Source of the DNA: Sphingopyxis sp. YF1
Lineage (GTDB): Bacteria > Pseudomonadota > Alphaproteobacteria > Sphingomonadales > Sphingomonadaceae
Length of the DNA stretch: 64,000 nt
Direction: 5' to 3'
NCBI RefSeq assembly: GCF_022701295.1
Contig: NZ_CP033204.1
Location: forward strand, 2,108,001-2,172,000
The notes beneath the pieces are model-generated. The model did not search any database and had not been told where the DNA came from. It saw only the letters and a list, made by a program, of their open reading frames with translations. Below, piece by piece: positions 33,461 to 42,733 of this stretch. The position numbers and the translations under genes are program-made. The stretch's first letter is position 1. Every line of letters starts with the position of its first letter.

Positions 33461-34955
33461 TTTCATCTCCGCCTTTCCATTCGATCGGCAGACTGAGACG
33501 GAAGGTCGACCCCTCGTCCAGAACCGATTGCACGTCGATCGTGCCGCCGAGGCGATAGGCGAGCGCCCTGGCGTGTGCGAGACCGATGCCCTCACCGGGC
33601 TGGTCCTGTGTTCCCGACCTTCGGAAAAGGTCGAATATGCGGTCATGGTCGCGCGGGTCGATCCCGCGCCCATTGTCTTTCACCTCGACAAAGGCCCGGC
33701 CATATTCCGTACTCCCGCTGACGGTGATGACGCCGGCGCGTCCGGGCTTCAGATATTTCAGGGCATTTTCGACGAGGTTCGAGAGGATTTGCTCGACCGC
33801 GAGCCGGTCGTTCACGATCCCGGGTAAATCGCCGATCTCGACCCGTGTACCCGTCTCCTGGATGCGGTGTTCGAGACTCTCGGCGATCCCTTTGACAAGG
33901 ACGCCAAGGTCGAGCCGCTCGGGGGCCAGCGAGCGCCTTCCCTGCCGCGAGAGATTGAGGATCGCGTTGATGAGGCGATCCATCTTCTGCGTCGAACTGC
34001 GGATGAAATTGATCGCCTCGGGGAGGTCCTCCTCGATCGCGAGGCGGGTCGGCCCATCGGGGGCCTGCCACGTCCCGGCATCGCTCCGCGCGAGATAATC
34101 GGCAATCGCCTTGCGGGCGGCCTCGAGTTCGGCGGTGAAGCCCATCACGTTGACGAGCGGCGACCGCAGGTCGTGACTGACGATATAGGCAAAGCGCTGG
34201 ATCTCGGCATTGGCCCGGCTGAGTTCGGCGGTCCGCGCGTCTACCAGTTCTTCCAGATCTTCATTCAATATCCGAAGCTGCTCGCGCGACTCGCGAAGCT
34301 CGGCGAGATTACGGCGAATGAGAAGCAGGGTGACGGCGGCGACCGCCACGATCAGCATTCCGGTCAGCAGCAGCGTGGTGTTGAACAAGGCCTGAGTACG
34401 CCGCTGCTCGGCCTCACGCTCGCGAAGCAGTCCAAGCTCCTCCGCCAGCATCGCGTCGACGACGCTGCGAACCTCGCGGACATAAGCGACGCCCGTATCG
34501 GTCATGAAACCCTCGACAACCGCGCGGCGCGCGGCGGCATCGCCGCCAACCGCTTCACGGTTATAGGCCTGATAAGCATCGAGAAGCTCGCGGAGGCGCG
34601 CGGCGCGGGCGCGCTGCCCCGGATTGTCACTGATTAGCCCATCGAGATCCTTTACCTGCGCGATAGCACTCCGCTGCGCAGCCGCCATGATACGGGCGAA
34701 GGCAGGATCGTTGGTGAGGAGAAGCCCGCGGCGCGCGGTTTCCATCCGTTCGTTGACACTCGCAAAGGAGCCGAGGCGCGCCTCGACCGCGAGTGTGTGC
34801 GAGACGAGCTGCGCATTCTCTTCATTCTGCCGCTGCGTCCAGTAGGTCGCCGCCGCGGCCACGAGCAGCGCTGTGAAACCGAGAGCAAGCAAGGCGATGA
34901 TGACACGGCTTGCGCGCCGGTCGCGTCCGAGCGACGCGAGCTTTTCCGATGTCAT
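33453..34955 (-). CDS. membrane histidine kinase with CHASE3-type sensor
   Basis: 500 aa. Two membrane segments (about residues 18-40 and 188-210) flank a helical periplasmic sensor with RMETARRGLLLTNDPAF and the CHASE3-like pattern of long helices. A coiled coil leads to the HisKA block FAYIVSHDLRSPLVNVMGF (phosphoacceptor His) and the ATPase domain LSNLVENALKYL, VKDNGRGIDPRDHDRIF, GEGIGLAHARALAYRLGG. Start MTSEKLASLG fits the membrane topology. It heads an operon with the response regulator and the receiver-kinase; all three overlap, so they are made together. Confidence 0.9.
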   Translation of the reverse strand: MTSEKLASLGRDRRASRVIIALLALGFTALLVAAAATYWTQRQNEENAQLVSHTLAVEARLGSFASVNERMETARRGLLLTNDPAFARIMAAAQRSAIAQVKDLDGLISDNPGQRARAARLRELLDAYQAYNREAVGGDAAARRAVVEGFMTDTGVAYVREVRSVVDAMLAEELGLLREREAEQRRTQALFNTTLLLTGMLIVAVAAVTLLLIRRNLAELRESREQLRILNEDLEELVDARTAELSRANAEIQRFAYIVSHDLRSPLVNVMGFTAELEAARKAIADYLARSDAGTWQAPDGPTRLAIEEDLPEAINFIRSSTQKMDRLINAILNLSRQGRRSLAPERLDLGVLVKGIAESLEHRIQETGTRVEIGDLPGIVNDRLAVEQILSNLVENALKYLKPGRAGVITVSGSTEYGRAFVEVKDNGRGIDPRDHDRIFDLFRRSGTQDQPGEGIGLAHARALAYRLGGTIDVQSVLDEGSTFRLSLPIEWKGGDENA

Positions 34956-35147
34956 CTTATCCGGTTCCCCCGCGCGCCGACTGGTGTCGCTGCATGGCGG
35001 GGGATCGGGCCGGGCGCAAGCCCCCGGTACGAGGCGGTGCCGGCACGCCGGGGCGAAATTTAACATGGATCAATCTGGCGGCGCTGGCGGGACGATCCGG
35101 CGCGCCTCGTCGCTCCCGCAAATCCGGCTATGGATGCGGGTTATGAT

Positions 35148-35705
35148 CTACTGCGCCGTGATCCGGACCAGCGACCAGTCGTAGCCGAGCGACCGCACCC
35201 GGTCTTCGAGATGCTCGAGAATCTCGGGGCCGGGCCGGGCCTCGCGGGTCAGCGCCCAGAGATACCGGCCAGATGGCTCCCCGACGATCGACCAGTCATA
35301 ATCGTCGCCATGGTCGAGAACCCAATAATCGCCTGCGAAAGGCCCGAAGAAGCGCACCTTCAGCTTGGCGTTGGTCGCCCTGTCGACGACCTTTGCCCTA
35401 CCCACCGACTTGTCAAATTTGCTTACCTCGCCGCCCCTGCGTCCGCGGTTGACGACGCGAACGCTGCCGTCGGGACCCAGGCTGTAATCGGCGGTCACGG
35501 CATCCATGCCTTTCTGGAAGGAAGCCTCGTAGCGGAACTGCTCGTACCAGCGGCCGCCGTAACGAACGAGATCGACCGGTTTGGCGGGTTCGGGCACGGC
35601 GGGGTTCCCGACGGGTCCCGGTCGCGGAATATATTTCCAGGCCGCCCAGACGACAGGCGCCGTGACAGCCGCACCGAGGGCTGCGATGATTGCCGGTTTC
35701 TTCAT
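35148..35705 (-). CDS. lipocalin family protein (Blc-like)
   Basis: 185 aa. A hydrophobic N-terminal anchor or signal (IIAALGAAVTAPVVWAAW) precedes a single lipocalin domain: the first strand motif RYGGRWYEQFRYEASFQ is the G-x-W-Y/F lipocalin signature, and GDYWVLDHGDDYDWSIVGEP matches the Blc-type second block. Bacterial lipocalins bind membrane lipids and are often stress induced. AAAGGAG lies before the ATG. It is upstream of the kinase operon in the same direction, with a 190-base gap. Confidence 0.9.
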   Translation of the reverse strand: MKKPAIIAALGAAVTAPVVWAAWKYIPRPGPVGNPAVPEPAKPVDLVRYGGRWYEQFRYEASFQKGMDAVTADYSLGPDGSVRVVNRGRRGGEVSKFDKSVGRAKVVDRATNAKLKVRFFGPFAGDYWVLDHGDDYDWSIVGEPSGRYLWALTREARPGPEILEHLEDRVRSLGYDWSLVRITAQ

Positions 35706-35744
35706 GAAAGCTCCTTTCGTTCGGGAGAAGCGCTGCCGACGGGC

Positions 35745-35772
35745 GCAAAAAGGAACCCGCCGAAGCGGGTCC
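35745..35772 (-). terminator. orphan intrinsic terminator on the minus strand upstream of the lipocalin gene
   Basis: On the minus strand ACCCGC and GCGGGT pair around a TTCG tetraloop, extended by a G-U and a G-C pair, and are followed by TTTTT. No protein gene is visible on this strand to its right, so the transcript it ends is unknown. Confidence 0.6.
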
Positions 35773-36061
35773 ACAGATTTGCTGCCGTTGCCAGCTCGGG
35801 AAGATTATCGATCGATGCCCACTCGAACCAATGACAAGGCCTGATAGTTGCGGCGAACGGCATGAATATATTTTCGGCACTCGCTGAAACTTTTCGATCC
35901 GATTCCGGTTTATAAATCCGCACGGGCCGCACGGAGATCTGGCTGTCTGCCGGCGCCATGTGCTAAGCATGCCGCCGCCCGCGGGGCTCTCCTGGAGCCG
36001 CGGGCGGCACATGATGTGCTTCTTCCAAAAACACCCTTTTCCTCTTGCGGCGCCCCCCTCA

Positions 36062-37300
36062 ATGACGACGAACCAAATCTCGCCGACCGAGCGTCGCGAT
36101 CTGCGCACCGGGCGCTCGATCTGGATGGATCGGCGGAGACCCGCGCTCAAGACCCAACACCTCGAACAGGACGCGGTGTGCGGGGTGCTGGTGATCGGCG
36201 CAGGAATTTCAGGCGCCCTTATTGCCGAATCGCTGTCCGAGGCCGGCCATGAGGTCATCGTGATCGACCGACGCGGTCCCTCGCTGGGATCGACAACCGC
36301 GTCCACCGCGATGCTCCAATATGAACTCGACACGCCGCTCAGCCTCATGGCGGACAGGATCGGGCATGATCGTGCGGCCCGGATCTGGCAGCGCTCGCGA
36401 CTGGCGGTCGATGCGCTGCGCGAGCGCACTGAAAGGCTCGGGCTCGACGTGGGAGCCGCGACGCGCGGCTCGGTCTATCTCGACGGCAATATCCTCGATC
36501 CGGCCGGACTCGCGCGCGAGGCCGATGCGCGGCGCCGTGCCGGGTTCGAAGTCGAACTCATCGGCCCCGCCGAGACCGAGCGGCGCTATGGCATCCCCCG
36601 CCGGCACGCGATCATCGGCCATGGCAACTATATTGCCGATCCGCGGCAACTGACGATCGAATATCTGCGCGTCGCGCAGGCGGCGGGATGCCGCATTCAC
36701 GCGCCCTGCGAGGCCAGCGCGATCGAACCGCATGACCGGGGCGTTACCGTGCGAACGCGCGAGGGGCATGTCGTAAAGGCGCGCCATCTTGTGATCGCGA
36801 CGGGCTATGAGCGCCTCAAGGGAATCCCGTCGAAGGGCAATTATATCATGTCGACCTGGTCGATCGCCACCGCACCCCAGCCGAAAGCGATCTGGCCCGG
36901 CGCCGATCTCATATGGGAGGCATCCGACCCCTATCTCTATGTCCGCACCACGCCGGACGGTGCCGTCATTTGCGGCGGAGAGGATGAGCCGTTCGACGAC
37001 GAGGAGCGGCGCGACGCCATGATCGGGGCGAAGGCCGAACGCCTCGCGACCAAGCTCAGAAGACTCCTGCCGGGCCTCGATCCGACACCCGCTTATGCCT
37101 GGACGGGAAGCTTCGGCAACAGCCCCGTCGGCACGCCGACCGTCGGCCGCATTCCGCGCATGCCGAACTGCTATGCCGCGATGGGCTACGGCGGCAACGG
37201 CATCACTTTTTCGATGATGGCGGCGCAGCTTCTGCGCGGCCTGATCGGCGGATACGGCGACTGCGACGCAGAGCTGTTCAGCTTCTACCGGCCTTTTTGA
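36062..37300 (+). CDS. FAD-dependent oxidoreductase (DAO family)
   Basis: 412 aa. The Rossmann dinucleotide motif GVLVIGAGISGALIAESLSE lies at about residues 41-60, followed by the acidic end VIVIDRR. The substrate part contains YYI-like GHGNYIADPRQLTIEYLRVA and the C-terminal FAD block PTVGRIPRMPNCYAAMGYGG NG. This is the DadA/GlcD-amino-acid-oxidase type; substrate likely an amine or amino acid but not determinable. ATG 36062 fits the family start; the open frame begins 102 bases earlier without a site. Confidence 0.85.
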   Translation: MTTNQISPTERRDLRTGRSIWMDRRRPALKTQHLEQDAVCGVLVIGAGISGALIAESLSEAGHEVIVIDRRGPSLGSTTASTAMLQYELDTPLSLMADRIGHDRAARIWQRSRLAVDALRERTERLGLDVGAATRGSVYLDGNILDPAGLAREADARRRAGFEVELIGPAETERRYGIPRRHAIIGHGNYIADPRQLTIEYLRVAQAAGCRIHAPCEASAIEPHDRGVTVRTREGHVVKARHLVIATGYERLKGIPSKGNYIMSTWSIATAPQPKAIWPGADLIWEASDPYLYVRTTPDGAVICGGEDEPFDDEERRDAMIGAKAERLATKLRRLLPGLDPTPAYAWTGSFGNSPVGTPTVGRIPRMPNCYAAMGYGGNGITFSMMAAQLLRGLIGGYGDCDAELFSFYRPF

Positions 37301-37367
37301 CCCCGCTCTGACGACCGCACGGCGGGCACCGCTTGCGTGTGCCGCTTCAAAATGATGTAATCGCCTT

Positions 37368-37784
37368 ATGACCAGAGAAGCGGCGTGCCACTGCCGAGCG
37401 GTCAGGCTCGAATGCACCGGTGAACCGGCCAAGATCTCGTTATGCAACTGCCTCGATTGTCAGCGTCGTACCGGATCGCTCTTCAGCGTCGCCGCTTTCT
37501 TCCCGCGTGGATCGGTCCGGCAAATGTCTGGCGATTGCGGCACATTTCGCCGGGACTCGGCGAGCGGATTTCCGATCACCTTCCATTTCTGCCGCAAGTG
37601 CGGAACGTCGCTCTGGTGGGAAGCCGAGCGCCTCCCCCACCTTGTCGGGATCGCTGCCGGTACGTTCGAGGACCCGGCATTTCCCGCGCCCGCGCAAGCG
37701 GTGTGGACGAAGGATCGGCATCATTGGCTTGCATTCCCGGACACTGTGCCGTGCTCCCGCGAGAACCCGGCACCGAGGCCCTGA
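37368..37784 (+). CDS. GFA family protein (glutathione-dependent formaldehyde-activating fold)
   Basis: 138 aa. The zinc-binding cysteines are in place: CHCRAVRLECTG, CNCLDCQRRTGS and FHFCRKCGTSLWW. GFA proteins were named after glutathione-dependent formaldehyde-activating enzyme but most members have no proven activity. The gene stands alone after the oxidoreductase with a 67-base gap. Confidence 0.9.
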   Translation: MTREAACHCRAVRLECTGEPAKISLCNCLDCQRRTGSLFSVAAFFPRGSVRQMSGDCGTFRRDSASGFPITFHFCRKCGTSLWWEAERLPHLVGIAAGTFEDPAFPAPAQAVWTKDRHHWLAFPDTVPCSRENPAPRP

Positions 37785-37870
37785 TCCCTGAATATGAGGC
37801 CGCCCATGCAGCCGCCACGTTCCGTGCAGCGTACCGGATCATGGCCGCGACCGTTTTCGATCCTGTGGGG

Positions 37871-37911
37871 AAACAAAATGGCGCCCGTCGGGCTGAAACC
37901 CGACGGGCGCC
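37871..37911 (-). terminator. strong intrinsic terminator, minus strand
   Basis: GGCGCCCGTCGGG pairs perfectly with CCCGACGGGCGCC around a six-base loop; on the minus strand the stem is followed by ATTTTGTTT. On the plus strand no T run follows. Confidence 0.65.
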
Positions 37912-37985
37912 AGTAATGAAGATTCGTCCTCGACGAGGAAGAACGCTTCTGGGTCGCAGGGGCGCCACTATATCGGCCAACCACC
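37871..37985 (-). ncRNA. candidate small RNA with strong terminator hairpin
   Basis: The 37785-38102 gap has no supported gene. On the minus strand a -10-like TACAAT (37996-37991) is followed by about 110 bases with a CCTCGTCGAGG hairpin and then the perfect 13-bp terminator stem at 37880-37911. No open frame with a ribosome site covers it. The promoter call is weak because no good -35 is present; the terminator is strong. Family unknown. Confidence 0.35.
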
Positions 37986-38102
37986 CGATGATTGTATCGA
38001 AACGCCAAAACAGGCCGATACGGACGGTCGCGTAAGCCCGGCCCCGGCGAACGGAGACCAGACGATCTGCATTCCGCGTGCGATGATTTGCCAGACGGTT
38101 CT

Positions 38103-39113
38103 TCAACGATGGTTCAGGCGGCGAGGATCGGCCTGCTCCACCTCGATCCCGGCAGCGCGCTTGCCCTCATCCATCGCACTGCGAAAGGTCAGGACGTTTT
38201 GGTCGATCCAGCCGGGCGGCGACAGCTGTCGTCCAAGAAATCCCAGCGCATCTGCCATGCGCGGCAGGAGCGATGGGCCGACATGATCGGCACCGTGTAC
38301 CAGTCGATATTCGTGCGCGAGCCCGGCGTCGAACAGGATCCGGTGCAGATATTCCGCACCTTCGTAGAGATAGAGCGCGTCTTGGTCGCCGACCTCGATA
38401 TAGATGCGAAGATCGAGCAATCGGCCGGGCGCAACGCTCGCGATCGTCGCGGGATTATTCGCCGCCCAATAGCCCCGATCGACGGGGTTGCCGAACATCG
38501 GATGCAAGGCGCGCTCCGGCCGCCAGAAGCGCGTCTCTGTCCCCGCCCCTGTCCATTCCAGCGCCGCCTCGATCGCAGGCTCGAGCGCGATGACGCCGGC
38601 AAACAGCTCGGGATGCTTGAACGCGATCCGGAGGCTGCCGAGGCCGCCCATCGATACGCCTCCGATGAAGGTCCGCTCGCGTAACACTTCGACATGCGCC
38701 GACCGGCGAACGAAGGGCAGCACGTCTGACAGGATATAGCTTTCCCAGCGCTCGCTACTGTCGAGGAAGTCCATATAGAGCGAGCGGCGCCCGCTCGGGG
38801 TCGCGATGACGAGCGGCGGCACGCGGCCAGATGCAATTTCGCGGTCGAAGACGCTCTTGAAGAAGAGTATATCTTTCTCGCTGCCATTCCCCCCATGGAG
38901 CCAAAGAAGCAGCGGGTACGCGTCCGCGCGCGCGGCATCATAGCCCGGCGGTTCATAGATCGCGACGCCGACATCGCCCGGCACGTTGGACGACGCCAAA
39001 TTGTGAAACCCTATCGTCCCTTCGGTATCTGGCGCGGACGCTAAGGCAGGCACGGCGACCGACGCTACCGAGCCCGTCGCAACGAGACCCGAAAACTCCC
39101 TGCGGTTCAGCAT
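38103..39113 (-). CDS. exported alpha/beta-hydrolase esterase (esterase D / S-formylglutathione hydrolase-like)
   Basis: 336 aa. The N-terminus MLNRREFSGLVATGSV AS carries a twin-arginine motif (RREF) and a signal-like stretch. The hydrolase core shows YPLLLWLHGGNG (oxyanion), the nucleophile elbow GGVSMGGLGS (Ser) and a late His in VHGADHVGPS. It is 7 bases downstream of the tannase-like gene and on the same strand, so they formed an operon for ester hydrolysis, perhaps of plant phenolic esters. GAGGGACGG precedes the ATG. Confidence 0.85.
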   Translation of the reverse strand: MLNRREFSGLVATGSVASVAVPALASAPDTEGTIGFHNLASSNVPGDVGVAIYEPPGYDAARADAYPLLLWLHGGNGSEKDILFFKSVFDREIASGRVPPLVIATPSGRRSLYMDFLDSSERWESYILSDVLPFVRRSAHVEVLRERTFIGGVSMGGLGSLRIAFKHPELFAGVIALEPAIEAALEWTGAGTETRFWRPERALHPMFGNPVDRGYWAANNPATIASVAPGRLLDLRIYIEVGDQDALYLYEGAEYLHRILFDAGLAHEYRLVHGADHVGPSLLPRMADALGFLGRQLSPPGWIDQNVLTFRSAMDEGKRAAGIEVEQADPRRLNHR

Positions 39114-39120
39114 CCGTCCC

Positions 39121-40650
39121 TCAACGCGCGCCCGGCGCGGCGCAGCTGAAATTCCTCGCTGAAGTGGTCGAACCCCAGCCGCGGTATACTGCTTTTTTGG
39201 GATAGGAACACAGCGGCCGCTGCATTTCCACCTTTCCGGCATCGTCGCTCGCGAACTTGGTCGCGATGATGCTCTCAGGCGCCTTGCCGCCATCGGCCCA
39301 GTCGATCAGCGCCGAGAAAATGTCGTGTCCCGCGTCATAGCCGGGCGGCTGCGGCGGGATACCGAGCGTGCCATTGAAGGCATCGGGACCGGCGCCACCG
39401 CCGCAATGCATCATACCAGGTGCGAGGAACAGGCGCGCGTTGTTCGCGAGTTTGTCCACGCCGCCGAAATCCTTCGCATGCCGTTCGTAAAAGGCGACCG
39501 ACTGCCCCGGCGCGACGAGCGTATCGGCGAGCCCATGATAGACGATCAGCTTGCCGCCGCGGGCGGCAAATGCCTTGAGACTGCCGCGCGTCGCATCATT
39601 GACGATCGCGTCCAAACGCCGATCGACCAGCGGCATGTCGCGGTCGAAGTCAAAGCTCTTCCAGTCCCAGTCGGCGCCGAACACCCATTTGAACAGGGCG
39701 CCGAAAGGCGGTTGTTCGTTGATCGGCTTCTGGAGAAAAGCCCAGCCGAAGGTGTCGGGCATCTCGCTACCGGGCAACCAGCCGAAGTAGCTTGTCTTGC
39801 CTTCCGCGGTTCGTGGACCCGAGTAAAAAGCGCGGGCGGTCTCGACCTCAGCCGGCGTGAGACAAGCGTCGGACGCCCCGCCCTTGCAAGCGAGGACAGC
39901 GGGATCGAATGTGCAGCTCATCGGATCCGAGACGAACCGGTCGCCCGCAAGGCCGTGCCCCTGCTTCCAGCAGGTAGCGACCGCGGCCTTGTTCAGCAGT
40001 CTGAGCTTGGTATCCGATAGCAGGCTGCCCGGCGTGCGATGCGCGGCGGCATAGTCCCATAAGACCGCGGCATGGCCCCAGGTCCGGTTCATGACCGGCG
40101 CGCCGACGAGAATCCCGTCATAGTCTTCAGGATAATAGAGCGCCTCTATGAGCCCCTGCTGTCCACCGGTCGAGCAGCCGGTGTAATAGGAGCGTTTCGC
40201 CGCCTGACCATAGAAGGCATTGGTGATCGCCTTGCCGGTGGTGGTCATGACATGGGTCGAGAGCCGTCCCCAGTCGCGCCATTTGCGGTCCTGGCCTATG
40301 AGGGCATCGCCCTCCAGCGGCGTCGCGGGCGCCGTCCCGGCATCGGTCGTCGCGGTCGCAAAGCCGCGCCGCAGACCATCCGCCATCCCCGAATAGCCGC
40401 CCGCGAGTATGCCGGCGAAGCCTCCGTTGCCATTGCCATGGAAGACGCCGGCCCATCCCTCCAACGGCAACCAGATTTCGACGCCGATGTCGGACCCGGG
40501 CGCTGAACGGACGTGCGCGACGACACGGCAGAAGCTGCGATATCCCGCCGTATCGCCGGCGATCGACGTCTCCGCCGCTTTGCCCGGCACAAGGACCGCG
40601 CTCGTTATGCTGGTGTCGGCAAGCTTGAGACCGGCGAGGCTCGCGCGCCG
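39121..40650 (-). pseudogene. tannase/feruloyl esterase family gene lacking its 5' end
   Basis: About 500 codons. The core is intact: nucleophile elbow YYTGCSTGGQQGLIEAL with the paired Cys, LIVYHGLADTLVAPGQSVAF (acid) and PGMMHCGGGAG (His with Cys). The N-terminal homology (ASLAGLKLADTSITSAVLVP) runs up to a TAG at 40651-40653; the expected Cys before it is Arg, and no signal peptide or ATG is found in any frame upstream. The first usable start would be GTG 40590, giving a leaderless protein. The break is 200 bases from a recombinase-associated AlpA gene, suggesting truncation by an element. Confidence 0.7.
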
Positions 40651-40857
40651 CTATCTCGCCGCGCCGCTCAGCGGTCCATGGTTCGATTGACGGCACACGC
40701 CGGCAGGGTCGTGCACGATATCGCATGGCGGAACGGTGTGCAGCACCTGCCGGCGCATCGCCGCACGCCCGCCCATCACCGGCCGCCGAGGCTTGATCGA
40801 AGGATTCCGCACATCCAGATCGCATTCGGGAGTGTCAAAGCGAAGACAGGATATGTC

Positions 40858-41040
40858 ATGGAACCCGAACGATTTCTGCGAATGCAAAGCGTGCTCGACC
40901 GGACCGGCCTCAGCCGCGCGACGCTCTACCGACAAATCCACGACGGCAGCTTTCCGCGCCAGCTTCAACTCACCCGCCGATGCGTCGCATGGCGTGAATC
41001 CGAGATCGAAAACTGGATGGCCGGACGGCCCGCGTCCTGA
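40858..41040 (+). CDS. AlpA family phage regulatory / excisionase-like protein
   Basis: 60 aa, starting MEPERFLRMQSVLDRTGLSR and containing the AlpA winged helix ATLYRQIHDGSFPRQLQL followed by WRESEIENWM. AlpA proteins are encoded by P4-like prophages and integrative elements, where they activate or direct excision by the neighbouring integrase. ACAGGA precedes the ATG. It converges with the recombinase 100 bases away, which fits the genomic-island arrangement. Confidence 0.88.
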   Translation: MEPERFLRMQSVLDRTGLSRATLYRQIHDGSFPRQLQLTRRCVAWRESEIENWMAGRPAS

Positions 41041-41139
41041 AGCCCGGGAGACGCTTTCGCGACGGCCGAGATCCTCGCCCGCTCTCGGCTTACCGTGAAA
41101 TCACGCACTGGCGACAGGCCCGCCGCCGCCAGTGCGCAC

Positions 41140-42372
41140 TCAATTGAGGCTACGCTCGCCTTCGGCCGGCGAAACCATAGTGTCCGCTCCGGCGGCGCTG
41201 CCGGTACAATAGCTTCCCCACGCCTCCATCAGCCTGACGCGGGCGCCCGGCTGCGCGGACGTGCCAAGATAGGTTGTGCGGCGATAGGCCGCCTGCACGG
41301 CGTCGGGTGTCTTGTGAGCCAGCGCCGCTTCCACCACGGCATCAGCAAAGTCTTCGTTGGCCGCCCAGTCGGTGAATGTCGATCGAAAACCATGGACATG
41401 GAACGGCACTTTCATGTCGCGTAGCACTTTCAGCAAGGTCATGTCGGACATAGGCTTTCCAGCCACGCCTGGAAAAACGACATCGGTGCCCGGAAGCCGG
41501 AAGGCGTTCGCCTTGGCCAGCACCCCCAGAGCCGCATCGGACAGCGGAACCATGTGGGTCTTACTTCGCTTCATATGGTCGGCTGGAATGGTCCAGAGCC
41601 GCCCTTCGAAATCGAACTCGCTCCATGTAGCAAATCGGACTTCCTGGCTTCGCACGCCCGTGAGGATGAGCAGTTCGAGCGCCAATCGGCCAAAAGCTGG
41701 CTTTTGCCGCAGAGCTGCGATGAAGGCAGGAAGCGCGGTATACGACATGGCCTTACGATTTTCCCGCGCTTTCACCTGACGCGGCAAGCCCCGTCCCGCT
41801 TTCAAGCTGCCGTTGCCCGATGGCGCCTCTGTGGAACGCCAGCCCTTCGCGTGGGAATAATCGAGGACGACGCATATCCGGTTTCGCACTTGGCGCGCCG
41901 TTTCGGGAATCTCCTGCCAGATCGGCGACAGCACGTCGATAATCGCCGCGGCCGTGATTCGCCCGGTGGGAATGTCGCCCAATTTCGGAAAGGCGTGACT
42001 TTCGAGGCTGGCAAGCCACTGGCGCGCATAAACGGCGCTTTTCCAGCCTGCTGCATTCTCGCTATGATATTGGCGCGCGGCTTCGCGGAAGGTCACCTTG
42101 GCCGCGGCTTCATCTTTCCTTTCCGCCAGTACATCGCGGCGATCGATTTTGACCGCCTTGCGAAGTTCATTGGCCTTTTGACGAGCCTCCAGGAGCGATA
42201 ACAATTTGGCGCTGCCCAAGCCGATATCATGACGCTTGCCGTCACGTTGCAGACGCAAAAGCCAATACGCGCCGCCGCTTTTGTTTACCTTCAAAAACAG
42301 CCCGTCACCGTCTTGGTAGGTACCAGGACGTGTCATAGCTGCCTTGATCGCGAAAGCTGTAAGCTTTTTCAT
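41140..42372 (-). CDS. tyrosine recombinase / P4-type integrase
   Basis: 410 aa. N-terminal DUF4102 arm-binding domain (TRPGTYQDGDGLFLKVNKSG), core-binding domain (KVTFREAARQYHSENAAGWK), and catalytic domain with Arg in TGVRSQEVRFATW, HxxR in HVHGFRSTFTDWA, His in ALAHKTPDAV and Tyr in QAAYRRT. All catalytic residues appear present. It lies 198 bases from the 3' end of tRNA-Tyr, the usual attachment site for this class. GGGGG stands before the ATG. With AlpA it is what remains of, or one end of, an integrated element. Confidence 0.93.
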   Translation of the reverse strand: MKKLTAFAIKAAMTRPGTYQDGDGLFLKVNKSGGAYWLLRLQRDGKRHDIGLGSAKLLSLLEARQKANELRKAVKIDRRDVLAERKDEAAAKVTFREAARQYHSENAAGWKSAVYARQWLASLESHAFPKLGDIPTGRITAAAIIDVLSPIWQEIPETARQVRNRICVVLDYSHAKGWRSTEAPSGNGSLKAGRGLPRQVKARENRKAMSYTALPAFIAALRQKPAFGRLALELLILTGVRSQEVRFATWSEFDFEGRLWTIPADHMKRSKTHMVPLSDAALGVLAKANAFRLPGTDVVFPGVAGKPMSDMTLLKVLRDMKVPFHVHGFRSTFTDWAANEDFADAVVEAALAHKTPDAVQAAYRRTTYLGTSAQPGARVRLMEAWGSYCTGSAAGADTMVSPAEGERSLN

Positions 42373-42569
42373 AGGGTTACCCCCAAATTTTATCCCCACA
42401 CCTGGGAGACCGATTCTCGAAGGCTAAAAAATCTATCCCCACATTCCTCCCACAGTTTTTGCTGAGCTGCAGTGAAACGGAGTGGAACGCAGAGGACCGA
42501 ACCATGCGATGATACGCTAGGTTTTCTGCCATTTCTAGGGATTTTAGGGGATGCCCTCGGACCCGAGGG
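42373..42569. other. tRNA-Tyr to integrase interval, possible attachment region
   Basis: About 200 bases between the integrase start and the tRNA-Tyr 3' end, with lower GC. A perfect 7-bp hairpin CCCTCGG/CCGAGGG (42554-42569) abuts the tRNA CCA end. The integrase promoter and arm-type binding sites should lie here. No duplicate of the tRNA 3' end was found elsewhere in the window. Confidence 0.4.
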
Positions 42570-42655
42570 TGGTGGACAGGGCTGGATTCGAACCAGCGTA
42601 CGGAAACCCGGGCAGATTTACAGTCTGCTGCCTTTAACCACTCGGCCACCTGTCC
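42570..42655 (-). tRNA. tRNA-Tyr (GTA)
   Basis: On the minus strand the acceptor arm GGACAGG pairs with CCTGTCC, followed by A and an encoded CCA. The anticodon loop CTGTAAA gives GTA. The long variable arm and GGTTCGAATCC T arm are standard for tRNA-Tyr. Confidence 0.97.
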
Positions 42656-42733
42656 ATGGGGCCCGCTTTGGGAAGCGGTCCAATGGCGAAACGAGGCTTG
42701 CCTGTCAATGGCAGTCATGGGAAAGGCGCGCCC

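Noticed and set aside
35702..35959. 85-codon minus-strand frame upstream of the lipocalin gene
   Set aside because: Contains the terminator hairpin inside the frame and has no ribosome site.
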